Below are positions 51,007 through 60,612 of a DNA stretch of 64,000 nt, piece by piece; positions within the stretch are counted from its first letter, which is position 1, and every line of letters starts with the position of its first letter. A program made the translations under genes and the position numbers. The stretch spans positions 124,001 to 188,000 of the forward strand of contig CBDHYJ010000080.1 of NCBI GenBank assembly GCA_965275905.1, in the 5' to 3' direction. Below the pieces are notes generated by a model. The model worked only from the letters and a program-made list of their open reading frames with translations, was not told the DNA's origin and did no database searches. The stretch comes from CBDAQD01 sp965275905 (GTDB lineage: Bacteria > Pseudomonadota > Alphaproteobacteria > Rhizobiales > JAJFHC01).

Positions 51007-52011
51007 ATGATTTGGCTGGAGAACCCCCTGTTGGCCTTGCGATCGCATCTTCTGACGTCAGCCGTCGTGATCGTCGTCGCCTTGTCGGCGGCGCCTCGAT
51101 CGCTGGCGGCTGAGCAATCTGCTGAGATCCCGGCGTGGCTGCGGGCACATGTCGGCACGGGCGCTGGAAAGATTGCGCCAATCGTCCTGAAGAGGGCGCG
51201 CGCTCTTTACCGCCAGAAAATAGGCGAAGGCGCGATCAAAAATCCCTGCTACTTCGCCAAGGATGCAACGCGCCCCAGCGCGTCGCGCGGGTCCGGAGTG
51301 GGGCGCAGATTTTATATCATCTGCGAGTCCGAAAAGTCGTTCCGTGCGATTTCATCGGGCTATGGCAACGGGCGAAAACTGCGGCGGGCGAATTTCTCAA
51401 ACGGCCGGCAGTGCGCGAGGAACTTCAGTAATGCGGAGGGCTCCAAACTGACAACGGGCGGCGCCTATTTGACGGCCGAGACAAGAACGTCTTTCAAAGG
51501 GTATTACCGCGCCTCCGGCAAGAGGAAGCCATTCCTCCGCACATTCCTGCTGTTTGATGGCGAAGGCGACACCGCAAACGCCAGGGAGCGCGCTATCGGC
51601 GGACATCAGGCCGTTTATCTGAGTTGGCGGTGCCGCTACAAGAATCCGAAAAGCCCCTACGCGGACAAGGATGGTTTCGTCCCATACGGCAGATTGGTGA
51701 ATTACACCAGTGGCCGCAGCAACGGCTGCACGACCTGGTCGCCGCTTGAGTCCAAGAAGATCATCGCGATGGTGCAGGGCAATCCGACGACGCTCTACAT
51801 CTATCCCGAGTCCGGCGATATCAACGCAGTCGCGAAAGCTGTGAAGGCCAAGAAATCTCTGTCCAGCGCCGGCCTTTACTGGAACTCGACCTGCCTGCGC
51901 GCAATCCGTGCTCCCAAATTCTGGCCCAAGGAGAAGCTCCAGCCGATCATCGACGCATGGAGGAAATCGCTCCCGCCACGGCAATGGCGGCCCTTGCCGA
52001 TCTGCAAGTGA
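51007..52011 (+). CDS. Exported murein L,D-transpeptidase catalytic-domain protein (YkuD_2)
   Basis: A 334-residue secreted protein. The signal sequence (LLTSAVVIVVALSAAPRSLA) is followed by a YkuD_2-type domain with RFYIICESEKSFRAISSGYG, LTTGGAYLTAETRTSFKGYY, AVYLSWRCRY and the active-site-like YTSGRSNGCTTWSPLES, where the SNGC Cys would be the nucleophile. The enzyme may remodel peptidoglycan, but the family is poorly studied. This is a second YkuD-type protein besides the lipoprotein at 18.5-19.3 kb. It starts at ATG 51007 and stands alone. Confidence 0.8.
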   Translation: MIWLENPLLALRSHLLTSAVVIVVALSAAPRSLAAEQSAEIPAWLRAHVGTGAGKIAPIVLKRARALYRQKIGEGAIKNPCYFAKDATRPSASRGSGVGRRFYIICESEKSFRAISSGYGNGRKLRRANFSNGRQCARNFSNAEGSKLTTGGAYLTAETRTSFKGYYRASGKRKPFLRTFLLFDGEGDTANARERAIGGHQAVYLSWRCRYKNPKSPYADKDGFVPYGRLVNYTSGRSNGCTTWSPLESKKIIAMVQGNPTTLYIYPESGDINAVAKAVKAKKSLSSAGLYWNSTCLRAIRAPKFWPKEKLQPIIDAWRKSLPPRQWRPLPICK

Positions 52012-52138
52012 TGGTGGCAACCTGAGCTTGAGCCGTAAAGCTTGGCCGGGTTCGAAGGAATAAAGGCCCGAACAAGACCAGAAGGCAGACGTTGCGGCTT
52101 GCGGAAGATCCGGCGCACAGCCGGCAGGGAGAGGAAAC

Positions 52139-53236
52139 TTGGCGCAAATCGAGGACGTCGACGTCCGGCATTTCCTGGTGCCGCTTGCGGAGGTGCTGGT
52201 CGACGCCAAGCACGGCGCACACACCCATTTCGAGCTCGTGACCGTGACCATCACCACCGCCGATGGTCTCACCGGGACCGGTTACACCTATACCGGCGGC
52301 AAGGGCGGACGCGCCATCGAGGCGATGCTGAACCATGACCTCAAACCCTTTCTCAAAGGCCGCGACGCAACAGACGTCGAGGCGCTCTACGACGACATGC
52401 AGTGGCATGTCCATTACGTCGCGCGCGGCGGCATCGCCTCCTTTGCAATTTCGGCGGTCGATATTGCCTTGTGGGACCTGCGCGGCAAGGCGAACGGCAC
52501 GCCTCTGTGGAAAATGGCGGGCGGCCACGGCACGACCTGCCGCGCCTATCGCGGAGGCATCGATCTCGACTTTCCCCTGCCCAAGCTGCTCGACTCGATC
52601 AGGGGCTATCTCGACGCCGGCTTCAACGCGGTCAAGATCAAGGTCGGAAAGCCGGATCTGGCGGAAGATGTCGAACGCGTCCGTGCGGTGCGTGAACTGA
52701 TCGGACCGGACGTCACCTTCATGGTCGACGCCAATTACGCCCTCGACGTCGACGGCGCCATCGCGGCAGCGAGAGCCTTCGAGCCATCCGGCATCACCTG
52801 GTTCGAGGAACCGATCATCCCCGACGATTATCGGGGATATGCACGCATTGCCGAGGAGACCGGCGTGCCGCTGGCGATGGGCGAAAACCTTCATACGGAG
52901 CACGAATTCGGATACGCCTTCGAGCAGGCGAAATTGAGTTTCATACAGCCGGATTCATCCAATTGCGGTGGCATCACGGGGTGGTTGCGGGTTGCGGACA
53001 TGGCCCAAAGACACGGGATACCGGTCTGCAGCCACGGCATGCAGGAGCTTCATGTCAGCCTGGTCTCCGCCAGAGAGAATGCCGGATGGATCGAGGTGCA
53101 TTCCTTCCCGATTGACGACTACACAACCCGCCCGCTGGTGATGGAGAATGCGCTTGCCGTCGCCCCGGACGCACCTGGGACCGGGGTTGAATTTGACTGG
53201 GACAAGCTGAAAAAGAGCTGCGACGACGCCGCCTGA
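52139..53236 (+). CDS. Mandelate racemase/muconate lactonizing (enolase superfamily) enzyme
   Basis: A 365-residue enolase-superfamily enzyme that abstracts a proton next to a carboxylate. The barrel residues are present: the KxK base in FNAVKIKVGKPD, metal ligands Asp in TFMVDANYAL, Glu in TWFEEPIIPDD and Glu in LAMGENLHTEHEF, and a His base in VCSHGMQELH. This pattern fits the mandelate racemase subgroup, which includes sugar-acid dehydratases. The start is a TTG at 52139, supported by an AGGGAG ribosome binding site. The substrate is unknown; an SDR fragment follows directly. Confidence 0.9.
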   Translation: MAQIEDVDVRHFLVPLAEVLVDAKHGAHTHFELVTVTITTADGLTGTGYTYTGGKGGRAIEAMLNHDLKPFLKGRDATDVEALYDDMQWHVHYVARGGIASFAISAVDIALWDLRGKANGTPLWKMAGGHGTTCRAYRGGIDLDFPLPKLLDSIRGYLDAGFNAVKIKVGKPDLAEDVERVRAVRELIGPDVTFMVDANYALDVDGAIAAARAFEPSGITWFEEPIIPDDYRGYARIAEETGVPLAMGENLHTEHEFGYAFEQAKLSFIQPDSSNCGGITGWLRVADMAQRHGIPVCSHGMQELHVSLVSARENAGWIEVHSFPIDDYTTRPLVMENALAVAPDAPGTGVEFDWDKLKKSCDDAA

Positions 53237-53254
53237 GACGACAGGGAAACCGGC

Positions 53255-53458
53255 ATGACCGCCAATGCAGCCCATTACTGCGGCGACCGGATCTTTTGGG
53301 GCGAGCCGGACGACTTCGCGGGGCCGAATGTGTTCCGGACCTCCGCGGCGTCGGACTGCTTGACCGGATCAATTCTCACCGTGGACGGCGGCTGGATGGG
53401 GCGCCGAAGCGCAAGCCGGGAGCTCGCGCCATTCAGCCCCATCATGGGGCGGGCATAG
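53255..53458 (+). pseudogene. Remnant of a short-chain dehydrogenase/reductase (C-terminal end only)
   Basis: A 67-codon frame reads DRIFWGEPDDFAGPNVF, then ASDCLTGSILTVDGGWMG, which is the C-terminal end of SDR enzymes such as gluconate 5-dehydrogenase. The Rossmann motif and the YxxxK active site are absent, and nothing upstream supplies them because the enolase-superfamily gene ends 18 bases earlier. Residues after GWMG are out of family. It looks like the leftover of a dehydrogenase deleted from a sugar-acid operon. Confidence 0.75.
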
Positions 53459-53461
53459 TCC

Positions 53462-53830
53462 TCAGACTGCGCCGCGCGCAACTTTGGTCATGATGACCTT
53501 GTGCAGTTTCGGGCCCACCAGCATCCGGTGGCAGCCGAGACCGTCCTTGAGCGGCACCACCATCGTGGTTCCGTTCGGCAGCACGTTCAGCAGCAGCGTT
53601 TCGCCGGCGAACTTGGTCTGGCGGCCAAAGCTGTTGTATTCGGCCAGATAGGCACGTGCATGAGCGCCTTCCATGGTGATCTGCTTCGATTTGGGGAACA
53701 CGACTGAGAACGAAATCTTCAGCGTCGCGATCGGATAACACTTGGTTTCCGCTGCGGAAGCCGTTCCCGCGTTGAGCGCCAGGATCATGGCCGTTCCACC
53801 TATCAGGGCTGCGATTTTCGTCTTGAACAT
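53462..53830 (-). CDS. Small exported protein of unknown function
   Basis: A 122-residue protein with a signal peptide (KIAALIGGTAMILALNAGTA, cleavage after ASA). The mature part, about 98 residues, is beta-rich (LKISFSVVFPKSKQITMEGA, RAYLAEYNSFGRQTKFAGET) with two Cys residues (KCYPI and GLGCHRM) that could form a disulfide. I do not recognise the family. An AAAGGAGAAG ribosome binding site fixes the ATG at 53830. It converges on the SDR remnant. Confidence 0.75.
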   Translation of the reverse strand: MFKTKIAALIGGTAMILALNAGTASAAETKCYPIATLKISFSVVFPKSKQITMEGAHARAYLAEYNSFGRQTKFAGETLLLNVLPNGTTMVVPLKDGLGCHRMLVGPKLHKVIMTKVARGAV

Positions 53831-54412
53831 GGAACTTCTCCTTTCAATTGCTATCCATGTGTCGCTGTTGGCGTCGATTTGGTTCGCGGACCGGACACTT
53901 TGACGCGCCTGTCCGCTGACCCTGGATATGGGCAACACCTGTCAAACCACCGTCAAAACGGTCGTGCACATGGCGTCAAATCGGTCTGAAATCCGGCAAA
54001 TCACGCAAAAGTGCCCGGAATTCCGAACAGGCAACGGCCAACTTTGGTCTCACGGTGAAAAGTCGGATAGCGCTGAAATGAGGTGTTCAGCGCATAGAGG
54101 CCCCCGATATGAACGCGAAAAGACTTCCGGTCCGGACGTTTCTGGTCTGCCTGATGCCGGCTTCCCCGACCGGCCATGGACCCGCTGAAGGCGTCGTTTT
54201 TCCTTGAACTGGATTCGGCGGCACGCTTTCCGTAAAGTCCTGAAATGGCCTTCGTTTTTCCCTTTGGCCTGTTGCTGGCGCCGTTGCGGCATATGCGCAA
54301 CAGCAGGGTTCATGTGGCGTTAATGAACGCTCCCGCACTCTTGCGCACACTGCGCGGGGTGCTGAGTGATTCGGAGCGGGGGCTAGACCGTTCCGCAGGG
54401 TCAGGAGTGGGC
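53831..54412. other. 582-base gap before tamA with no gene seen
   Basis: It should hold the promoters of the divergent small exported gene and tamA. The tamA frame is open from an ATG at 54245, so part of this gap could be coding if translation starts there. No repeats, RNA gene or strong promoter were recognised. Confidence 0.5.
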
Positions 54413-56320
54413 GTGGCAGGCCAGGTTGAGGCAACCGTACGGACGGTGTTCCTGACGGCAATAGTTGTCGTATGCCTCGGGCTGCCTCAGGCAACCGCGC
54501 TGGATTTCTTCGGCCTCAAGCTGTTCGGCGACTCTGAGAGCACCGACGCGAACCGGAGCGGCCTCAAATACGAGGTCAAATTCGAGATCTCACCGGCAAA
54601 CACGGTCGTTGAGGAGCGTCTGGCCGGCGCGTCAACCCTGCACAACCTGATGGACCGGCCGCCGCCTGACGGTGCGGCGCTGCGGGCAAGAGCCGACGCG
54701 GATGTGCCCCGGTTGGTCGCCGCACTCTATGCGGAGGGGTATTACGGTGGAACCGTCGACATGTTCATCGCGGGCAGGCCGCTCGGCGCGATCGCGCCCG
54801 GTACGCGCCTGGGCGGAGCCGGAAAGTCCGTGCCGGTCGTGGTCCGGGTCAGGACCGGGCCGCAGTTTGTTTTCGGCCGAACCGTCATCCGGCAACCGGG
54901 CCGCGTCGCGAAGGCGCCTTCCGGCGACCCCGCGGCTTACGGAATCGTGCGCGGCGAGCCGGCGCGCTCGGGCGTCGTGTTCGCGGCGGAAAAGAAGATC
55001 GTGCGGGCATGGCGCGAAAGCGGCTACCCGCTGGCCGAAATCGCCGACCGCAAGGTGGTCGCGGATCATCCGACGCAGCGCCTCAATGTTACGCTGATCG
55101 TCAGGCCGCACCGGCGGGCGACATTCGGCACTGTTTCGCTGGAAGGCACGGAACACATGGACCCTGGCTTCACGGTGCGCCAGGCTGGAATTGAGCCGGG
55201 GTCGGACTACACGCCCGTCACCATCGAGGACGCCCGGGACCGCCTGCGCCGCCTCAACGTCTTCTCGAGCGTACGGATTGTTGAGGCACAGGCCCTGGCG
55301 AAAGGCGATCGCCTGCCCACGACGATAAAGGTCTCCGAACGCAAACGCCGTCTCATCGGGGCGAATGCCGGTTGGTCGAGCGTCGACGGCGGAGAGATCG
55401 AAGCCTACTGGGGACACCGCAATCTGTTCGGACGTGCCGAGCAGCTGCGCGTCGAAGGCGCCGTCGGTCAGTTCGGAGGCGGTCCCGTCGATGAACTGAA
55501 ATACCGTGCCGGACTGACGTTCCTCAAACCTGGCATTTTCGACATTGATACCGATCTGTTTGCCGACCTGACCTTCCTCAGGGAACACCCGGACGCCTAT
55601 GAGAGCCAGTCGGCAACCGCGAAGGTCGGTCTTACCCGCCGGTTCACCAAGCGGTTGACCGGGAGTATCGCCGGCGAGGTCGAAGTGGCCAAAACTGACG
55701 ACGCGTTCGGCACGGAGCGATACACCCTGCTCGGCATTCCGGTGACGCTCACCTACGACAGCCGCGACGGACCGCTGGATCCCGCGACCGGCATTCTCGC
55801 CAAGCTGCTGGTCGAGCCGTTCTATGAAACCAACAACGACAACTTCCTGCTGATGGGGCGTGCGGATCTCGCGGCCTACCGGAAACTGGACGAACCCGGC
55901 CGGTTCGTTGCCGCGGGGCGGATCGCGGTCGGAAGCTTCTACAGCCCGCTTCTTTCGGACATTCCCGCCGATCGCAGGTTCTACGCCGGTGGCGGAGGGT
56001 CGATCAGAGGCTATGCCTATCGCAATGTCGGCCCGAGGCGCGGCGGCGAAGTGGTCGGCGGACGCAGCCTGATCGAGACCAGCGCGGAACTGAGGGCGCG
56101 CGTGACCGACACTATCGGAATCGTTCCCTTTATCGACGCCGGTCTCGTTTCGGAAGAGCCGGTGCCGAGTTCCGACGTCAAATTCCAGCTCGGCGTCGGG
56201 CTGGGCGTGCGCTACTACACCGCCCTCGGACCGATCCGTGTCGACTTCGCCGTTCCGCTCGATCCCGAAGACGACGACCCGGACATCGCGTTCTACGCTG
56301 GACTGGGACAGGCTTTCTGA
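54413..56320 (+). CDS. tamA: Outer-membrane autotransporter assembly protein TamA (Omp85 family)
   Basis: An Omp85-type barrel protein that with TamB helps place proteins or lipids in the outer membrane. After a signal sequence (VRTVFLTAIVVVCLGLPQAT) come POTRA domains (about residues 35-330; RADADVPRLVAALYAEGYYG, RRATFGTVSLEGTEHMDPGF) and a C-terminal 16-strand barrel with RRFYAGGGGSIRGYAYRNVG (the lid-lock region) and GPIRVDFAVPL near the end. The GTG at 54413 has AGGAG five bases upstream and gives a normal signal peptide; ATG 54245 is the first ATG of the frame. Its stop overlaps the tamB start (TGATGG). Confidence 0.9.
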   Translation: MAGQVEATVRTVFLTAIVVVCLGLPQATALDFFGLKLFGDSESTDANRSGLKYEVKFEISPANTVVEERLAGASTLHNLMDRPPPDGAALRARADADVPRLVAALYAEGYYGGTVDMFIAGRPLGAIAPGTRLGGAGKSVPVVVRVRTGPQFVFGRTVIRQPGRVAKAPSGDPAAYGIVRGEPARSGVVFAAEKKIVRAWRESGYPLAEIADRKVVADHPTQRLNVTLIVRPHRRATFGTVSLEGTEHMDPGFTVRQAGIEPGSDYTPVTIEDARDRLRRLNVFSSVRIVEAQALAKGDRLPTTIKVSERKRRLIGANAGWSSVDGGEIEAYWGHRNLFGRAEQLRVEGAVGQFGGGPVDELKYRAGLTFLKPGIFDIDTDLFADLTFLREHPDAYESQSATAKVGLTRRFTKRLTGSIAGEVEVAKTDDAFGTERYTLLGIPVTLTYDSRDGPLDPATGILAKLLVEPFYETNNDNFLLMGRADLAAYRKLDEPGRFVAAGRIAVGSFYSPLLSDIPADRRFYAGGGGSIRGYAYRNVGPRRGGEVVGGRSLIETSAELRARVTDTIGIVPFIDAGLVSEEPVPSSDVKFQLGVGLGVRYYTALGPIRVDFAVPLDPEDDDPDIAFYAGLGQAF

Positions 56321-59300
56321 TGGCTTGGCTGTCGAAAAAAGCACTCAGGCGTATCGCCTACGCGGGTGGATCTTTGACTGTCGTTCTGGGACTTGTCGCT
56401 GGACTGCTTATGACAGCGACGGGACGCAATCTGCTGGCGGACATTGCCGAAGCCGCGGTCTCGGGCCCGGATTTCAAGATCGAGATCGGCACCATCGGCG
56501 GCCCCTCCCCCGGCAGCATGACCATCGACAGCGTGGCCATCGCGGATGGCCGCGGCATATGGCTATCGGCTCAGAATATTGCGCTTGATTGGGAACCTAT
56601 GGCCCTGTTCAGCCGCCAGGTTACCGTCAGCCGTCTTTCGGCCGGCCGCGTTTCGGTAATGCGCCGCCCCGACGCGAAGGAAGATGGGGCACCCGAAGGC
56701 GATGGCGGTCTGCCTTTCGCGATCGATGTCGGCGCCTTCGATCTGGCCCGCATCGATCTGGCCCAGCCGGTCATTGGGGCTCCTGCGAGCCTGTCCGCCC
56801 AAGGCAATGCAAGGCTGGCCGACCCCGCGAAAGGCATCGAAGGCAATCTCGATGTCAAGCGCCTTGATGCCGGCGGCGCGTTGATGGGGCGATTCCTGTT
56901 CCGGCCGTCCGACAAGCGTCTCACCACAACCCTTAAGGCCAGCGAACCGGCAGGCGGGCTTATTGTCAGGACGCTCGGTATCGACGGCCTGCCCCCGCTC
57001 GCCGTCGACATCGACGGAGACGGCTCGCTTGAAGACTGGAAGGCACAGATCGCGGCAACGGCCGGCAACATCGCGCTTGCGAGAGGAACAGCGGAAATCC
57101 GGTCGACGCCGTCCGGCCGGAGGCTCGCTTTCGTGCTTGATGCGCAGATGTCACCTTTAGCGCCAGCCGCAATCCAGCCGTTGGTCACCGGCACAAGCCA
57201 AATTTCAGCCACGGCCCTGATGGCACCGGACGGCCGGATCACCCTCGAGCGCGGGCAACTCCAGACCACCACCATTAGGGCAAATCTGAACGGTGTGGCT
57301 CACACGGACGGACGGCTGGAAAGCGCGTCCGTCAATGCAACGATCGGTCACGGCGACGGACAGATTATTTCGTTCCCCGGAGAAAACGGGGCTCTCGCGG
57401 GCCTGCGGAACGCCACAGTCACGATAAAGGCGGCGCCGGGTGAAAGCGGTCTGAAGCTCGACGGGCAGATTTCAGCCTCAGGATTATTGGCCGGCGACGC
57501 GGCAGCGCAATCCACCAGCATCCGGTTCTCCGCGGATACCGACACCCGGCTTGCCGAAATCGTTCGGCGGATTGCCGCCTACACCCTGGATGTTGAGGCA
57601 TCGGGGGTCACGGTCTCAGGTCAGGATCTGACGGCCTCCCTGGGCCCCGCACTCAATCTGAACGCTCGCGGACGTGTTGAGGCCGGGCGCACCGAGGTCA
57701 GCAGCGCGACAGTACGGACCGGTGCCGGCACCGCCTCCCTCTCAGGCACCCTGGAACGAGGTAGGCTCGATGGCAGGTTCGGTCTTGAGGTCAGCGATCT
57801 TTCCAGACTCGCCGGCCTGATCGGTCAGGGCCTGGCAGGATCGCTCAAGATGAGCGGCAGCGCCCGTGCCGATCTGCGATCGGGCGACATCAGCCTCGAC
57901 GTCGACGGGTCGGCTGATGGTCTCGACACCGGCTCGGGCGTAGCCAACAAACTGGCGGGACGAAGCCTGACGCTGAAGGGCGGCATGGCGAGAAGCGGCC
58001 CGGAATGGAATTTCCAGGCGCTTCAACTCAACGGCCAGTACATTTCCGCGTCGATCGACGGATCCGTGGGCGGCGACGCGGCGCGTCTTGTGGCGAAGGG
58101 CCGCGTTTCCGACCTAACCCGGATCTCGGACGCCCTCAGCGGCAGCATCGACTTCGACGCAGGCATCAGCGGCTCCCGGGCGCAGGCCGATGTCAGAGCC
58201 GAACTCACCGGCAAGTCGATTTCGGTTCGCGGCAAGGAATTCAGCAATCCGGTCATCCGGTTTAACGGATCGGGTCCGGTCGCGTCACCAGCTGGAAAAC
58301 TCGCCATCATGGGGGCCTTTGCTGGCCGGCCGATCAACGGGCGCGGCGATGTTTCCGTGATCGGCGACGGCGGTTTCAGGCTCGACAATCTGGATCTCAC
58401 CTACGGCAAGGCAGACGCACGGGGAAATCTCGCGTTTGCGCCGGACAGCGGGCTCGGTGGCGTATTGTCCGTCAGAGCGGCCGACCTTGCCGACTTCCGT
58501 GACCTCACGGGCCTACAGCTCTCCGGTGCGCTCAATATGAACGCAAGCCTCGCCTCGAAGGGCGGCGACGCTGTCATCCGGGCCAAGGGGATTGGCAGCA
58601 ACATCGCCCTCGATGATATTCGAATTACCCGGCTCGATATCGACGGAGCGGTCAACAGCCTGTTCTCGTCCCCGGTTGCAGACGGGACAGTGACGGCGCA
58701 GGACATTCGCGCAAACGACGTCGAGATTCCGCGCGCCTCGGTGCGGGCTGTGGCGGACGGCCGCACGACCCGCGCCGAAGTGACCGCGAGAGTCCGGAAC
58801 CTCGATGTAGCGGCCGGAGGCACGGTGGAAATCGCAGGCGAGCAGGTCAGGATCGGCCTGAACCGCGCATCACTCTCCGGACCGGGCCTCAGCGGTACGC
58901 TTGCCGGGCCGACAAACGTCCTCGTCGAGGGCGGCCGCGCCCGTCTCAGCGGCGCGACATTCGCGTTTGGCGGCGGCCGTGCCGTGATCGACGGTGTGGC
59001 GGGCGATCCGCTCGACCTGGCGGTCCGCCTCGAACGATTTCCCCTGAGCGTAGCGAACGCCTTTGCGCCCGATCTTGGAGCCGAAGGCCGCGTGTCCGGA
59101 ACGATCACCGCCAAGGGTTCTGCGGCGAGCGCGGCTGGCCGCTATGAATTGCGCATTGCTGCAGCCTCGGTGGCGGCATCACGGGATGCCGGCCTCGCGT
59201 CACTCAACGCCGGCCTCTCCGGGATAGTTCAGGATGGCCGGCTGTCGGTCGGCGGCTCCGTGCAAGGGCCCGAAGGCATGACCCTCGTCCTTTCCGGGAC

Positions 59301-59496
59301 CGTCCCGGCAGGCGCGGACATCCCGATCGATCTGACAGCCAAGGGCAAGGTACCGCTGGCGCTCGCCAATCCGGCGCTCGCGACCCGCGGCGGGGTCAGT
59401 CAGCGGCCTGCTCGATACCGCCGTCACGGTCAGTGGCACGCCAGACGCACCGGTCATCCGCGGTACTTTCGCGACCAGCGGAGCGACGCTCCGTGA
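56320..59496 (+). CDS. tamB: Translocation/assembly module protein TamB, N-terminal part before a frameshift
   Basis: TamB spans the periplasm as a long beta-taco protein from an inner-membrane anchor to TamA. The N-terminal anchor (GGSLTVVLGLVAGLLMTATG, residues about 16-35) and repeated AsmA/TamB-like beta strands over 1,000 residues are clear. Near codon 1025 family sequence (VPLALANPALATRGG) stops and the frame continues with unrelated residues to a TGA at 59496. Removing one base from the GGGG run at 59392-59395 restores the TamB reading (GGSVSGLLDTAVTVSG) into the C-terminal part. The joined protein would be about 1,428 residues, a normal size. Confidence 0.85.
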   Translation: MAWLSKKALRRIAYAGGSLTVVLGLVAGLLMTATGRNLLADIAEAAVSGPDFKIEIGTIGGPSPGSMTIDSVAIADGRGIWLSAQNIALDWEPMALFSRQVTVSRLSAGRVSVMRRPDAKEDGAPEGDGGLPFAIDVGAFDLARIDLAQPVIGAPASLSAQGNARLADPAKGIEGNLDVKRLDAGGALMGRFLFRPSDKRLTTTLKASEPAGGLIVRTLGIDGLPPLAVDIDGDGSLEDWKAQIAATAGNIALARGTAEIRSTPSGRRLAFVLDAQMSPLAPAAIQPLVTGTSQISATALMAPDGRITLERGQLQTTTIRANLNGVAHTDGRLESASVNATIGHGDGQIISFPGENGALAGLRNATVTIKAAPGESGLKLDGQISASGLLAGDAAAQSTSIRFSADTDTRLAEIVRRIAAYTLDVEASGVTVSGQDLTASLGPALNLNARGRVEAGRTEVSSATVRTGAGTASLSGTLERGRLDGRFGLEVSDLSRLAGLIGQGLAGSLKMSGSARADLRSGDISLDVDGSADGLDTGSGVANKLAGRSLTLKGGMARSGPEWNFQALQLNGQYISASIDGSVGGDAARLVAKGRVSDLTRISDALSGSIDFDAGISGSRAQADVRAELTGKSISVRGKEFSNPVIRFNGSGPVASPAGKLAIMGAFAGRPINGRGDVSVIGDGGFRLDNLDLTYGKADARGNLAFAPDSGLGGVLSVRAADLADFRDLTGLQLSGALNMNASLASKGGDAVIRAKGIGSNIALDDIRITRLDIDGAVNSLFSSPVADGTVTAQDIRANDVEIPRASVRAVADGRTTRAEVTARVRNLDVAAGGTVEIAGEQVRIGLNRASLSGPGLSGTLAGPTNVLVEGGRARLSGATFAFGGGRAVIDGVAGDPLDLAVRLERFPLSVANAFAPDLGAEGRVSGTITAKGSAASAAGRYELRIAAASVAASRDAGLASLNAGLSGIVQDGRLSVGGSVQGPEGMTLVLSGTVPAGADIPIDLTAKGKVPLALANPALATRGGVSQRPARYRRHGQWHARRTGHPRYFRDQRSDAP

Positions 59497-59542
59497 TCCG
59501 GAGTCAGGCATCACCGTAACTGACATCGCGGCCCGCGCTTCG

Positions 59543-60607
59543 ATGACCGACAAGGCATTCACCATCCAGCAGTTCTCGGGCAAGACAGCCAAGGGCGGCA
59601 CCGTAACAGGGACCGGCAGGGTGGGCCTCGGCGGTGCCGCGGGAAACCCCGCCGATATCAAGATCACGGCGCGCAATTTCCATGTTGAGGACGGCAAGCT
59701 TCTGACCGGCACGGTCGACGCCGATCTCACGGTCACCGGCTCGATCAGGCAGTCGCCGCTCCTTGGCGGGCGCGTCAACATCAAACGGCTCGACATTTCG
59801 GTGCCCGATGCCCTGCCAAGCTCGGTCAAGTCGTTCGACGTCGAGCATCGCAATGCCGGGCCTGCCGTCCGCCGGCAGGCTGAAGCCCTGAAGAAGAAGG
59901 ACGAGGATGAACGATCCCTGCCCGTTCGACTGAACCTGCGGATCGACGCCGCCAACCGCATTCTTGTGCGCGGCCGCGGTCTCGATGCCGTTCTCGGCGG
60001 CGGCGTCGGCATCGCGGGCACGGCGGATACACCCGTTGTCGACGGCGCGTTCCGGCTGCAGCGGGGCAGCCTGGACATCCTCGGGCGCCGTATGAATTTC
60101 ACCCGCGGCAACCTGGATTTTACCGGCGACCTGGAACCCGATCTGGATTTCGCTGCTGAAACAAGCACCTCGTCTGCCACCGTCACCGTGCTGGTCAGCG
60201 GACCGGCAAGCGAACCGAAATTCAGCTTCGAATCGACACCGGAACTGCCGGAAGACGAGATCCTCTCCCAGCTCATCTTCGACCAGTCCGTGTCGGATCT
60301 TTCCCCGCTTCAGATCGCGCGGCTTGGCGGTGAGGTTGCAAGGCTTGGAGGCCTGTCGAGCGGACCCGGCGTGCTCGGGGAGCTGCAGCAGGCGCTGGGT
60401 GTCGACGTGCTCGACCTTGCCGGCGGCGGAGGCGTCACGGCAGGCCGATATCTGAACGAGAAGGCCTACCTTGGCGTCAAGCAGACCGGCGGCGACAAGG
60501 GCAGCGCGGTCATCGACCTCGACATCACCAAACAGCTCAAGGCGCGCGGAGAGTTCGGCTCCGACGGATCATCGAAGATCGGCATCGGCGTCGAATGGGA
60601 ATACTGA
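59543..60607 (+). CDS. tamB: TamB C-terminal domain, separated by a frameshift
   Basis: This 354-residue frame is the conserved TamB C-terminal domain (DUF490): LRIDAANRILVRGRGLDAVL, VVDGAFRLQRGSLDILGRRM, FTRGNLDFTGDLEPDLDFAA, and FESTPELPEDEILSQLIFDQ, ending EFGSDGSSKIGIGVEWEY as a terminal beta strand. It belongs with the 5' part at 56320-59496. ATG 59543 is only the first ATG of the frame, which is open from the frameshift point. Separate translation as a functional protein is unlikely because the anchor and export signal are missing. Confidence 0.85.
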   Translation: MTDKAFTIQQFSGKTAKGGTVTGTGRVGLGGAAGNPADIKITARNFHVEDGKLLTGTVDADLTVTGSIRQSPLLGGRVNIKRLDISVPDALPSSVKSFDVEHRNAGPAVRRQAEALKKKDEDERSLPVRLNLRIDAANRILVRGRGLDAVLGGGVGIAGTADTPVVDGAFRLQRGSLDILGRRMNFTRGNLDFTGDLEPDLDFAAETSTSSATVTVLVSGPASEPKFSFESTPELPEDEILSQLIFDQSVSDLSPLQIARLGGEVARLGGLSSGPGVLGELQQALGVDVLDLAGGGGVTAGRYLNEKAYLGVKQTGGDKGSAVIDLDITKQLKARGEFGSDGSSKIGIGVEWEY

Positions 60608-60612
60608 ACCTT

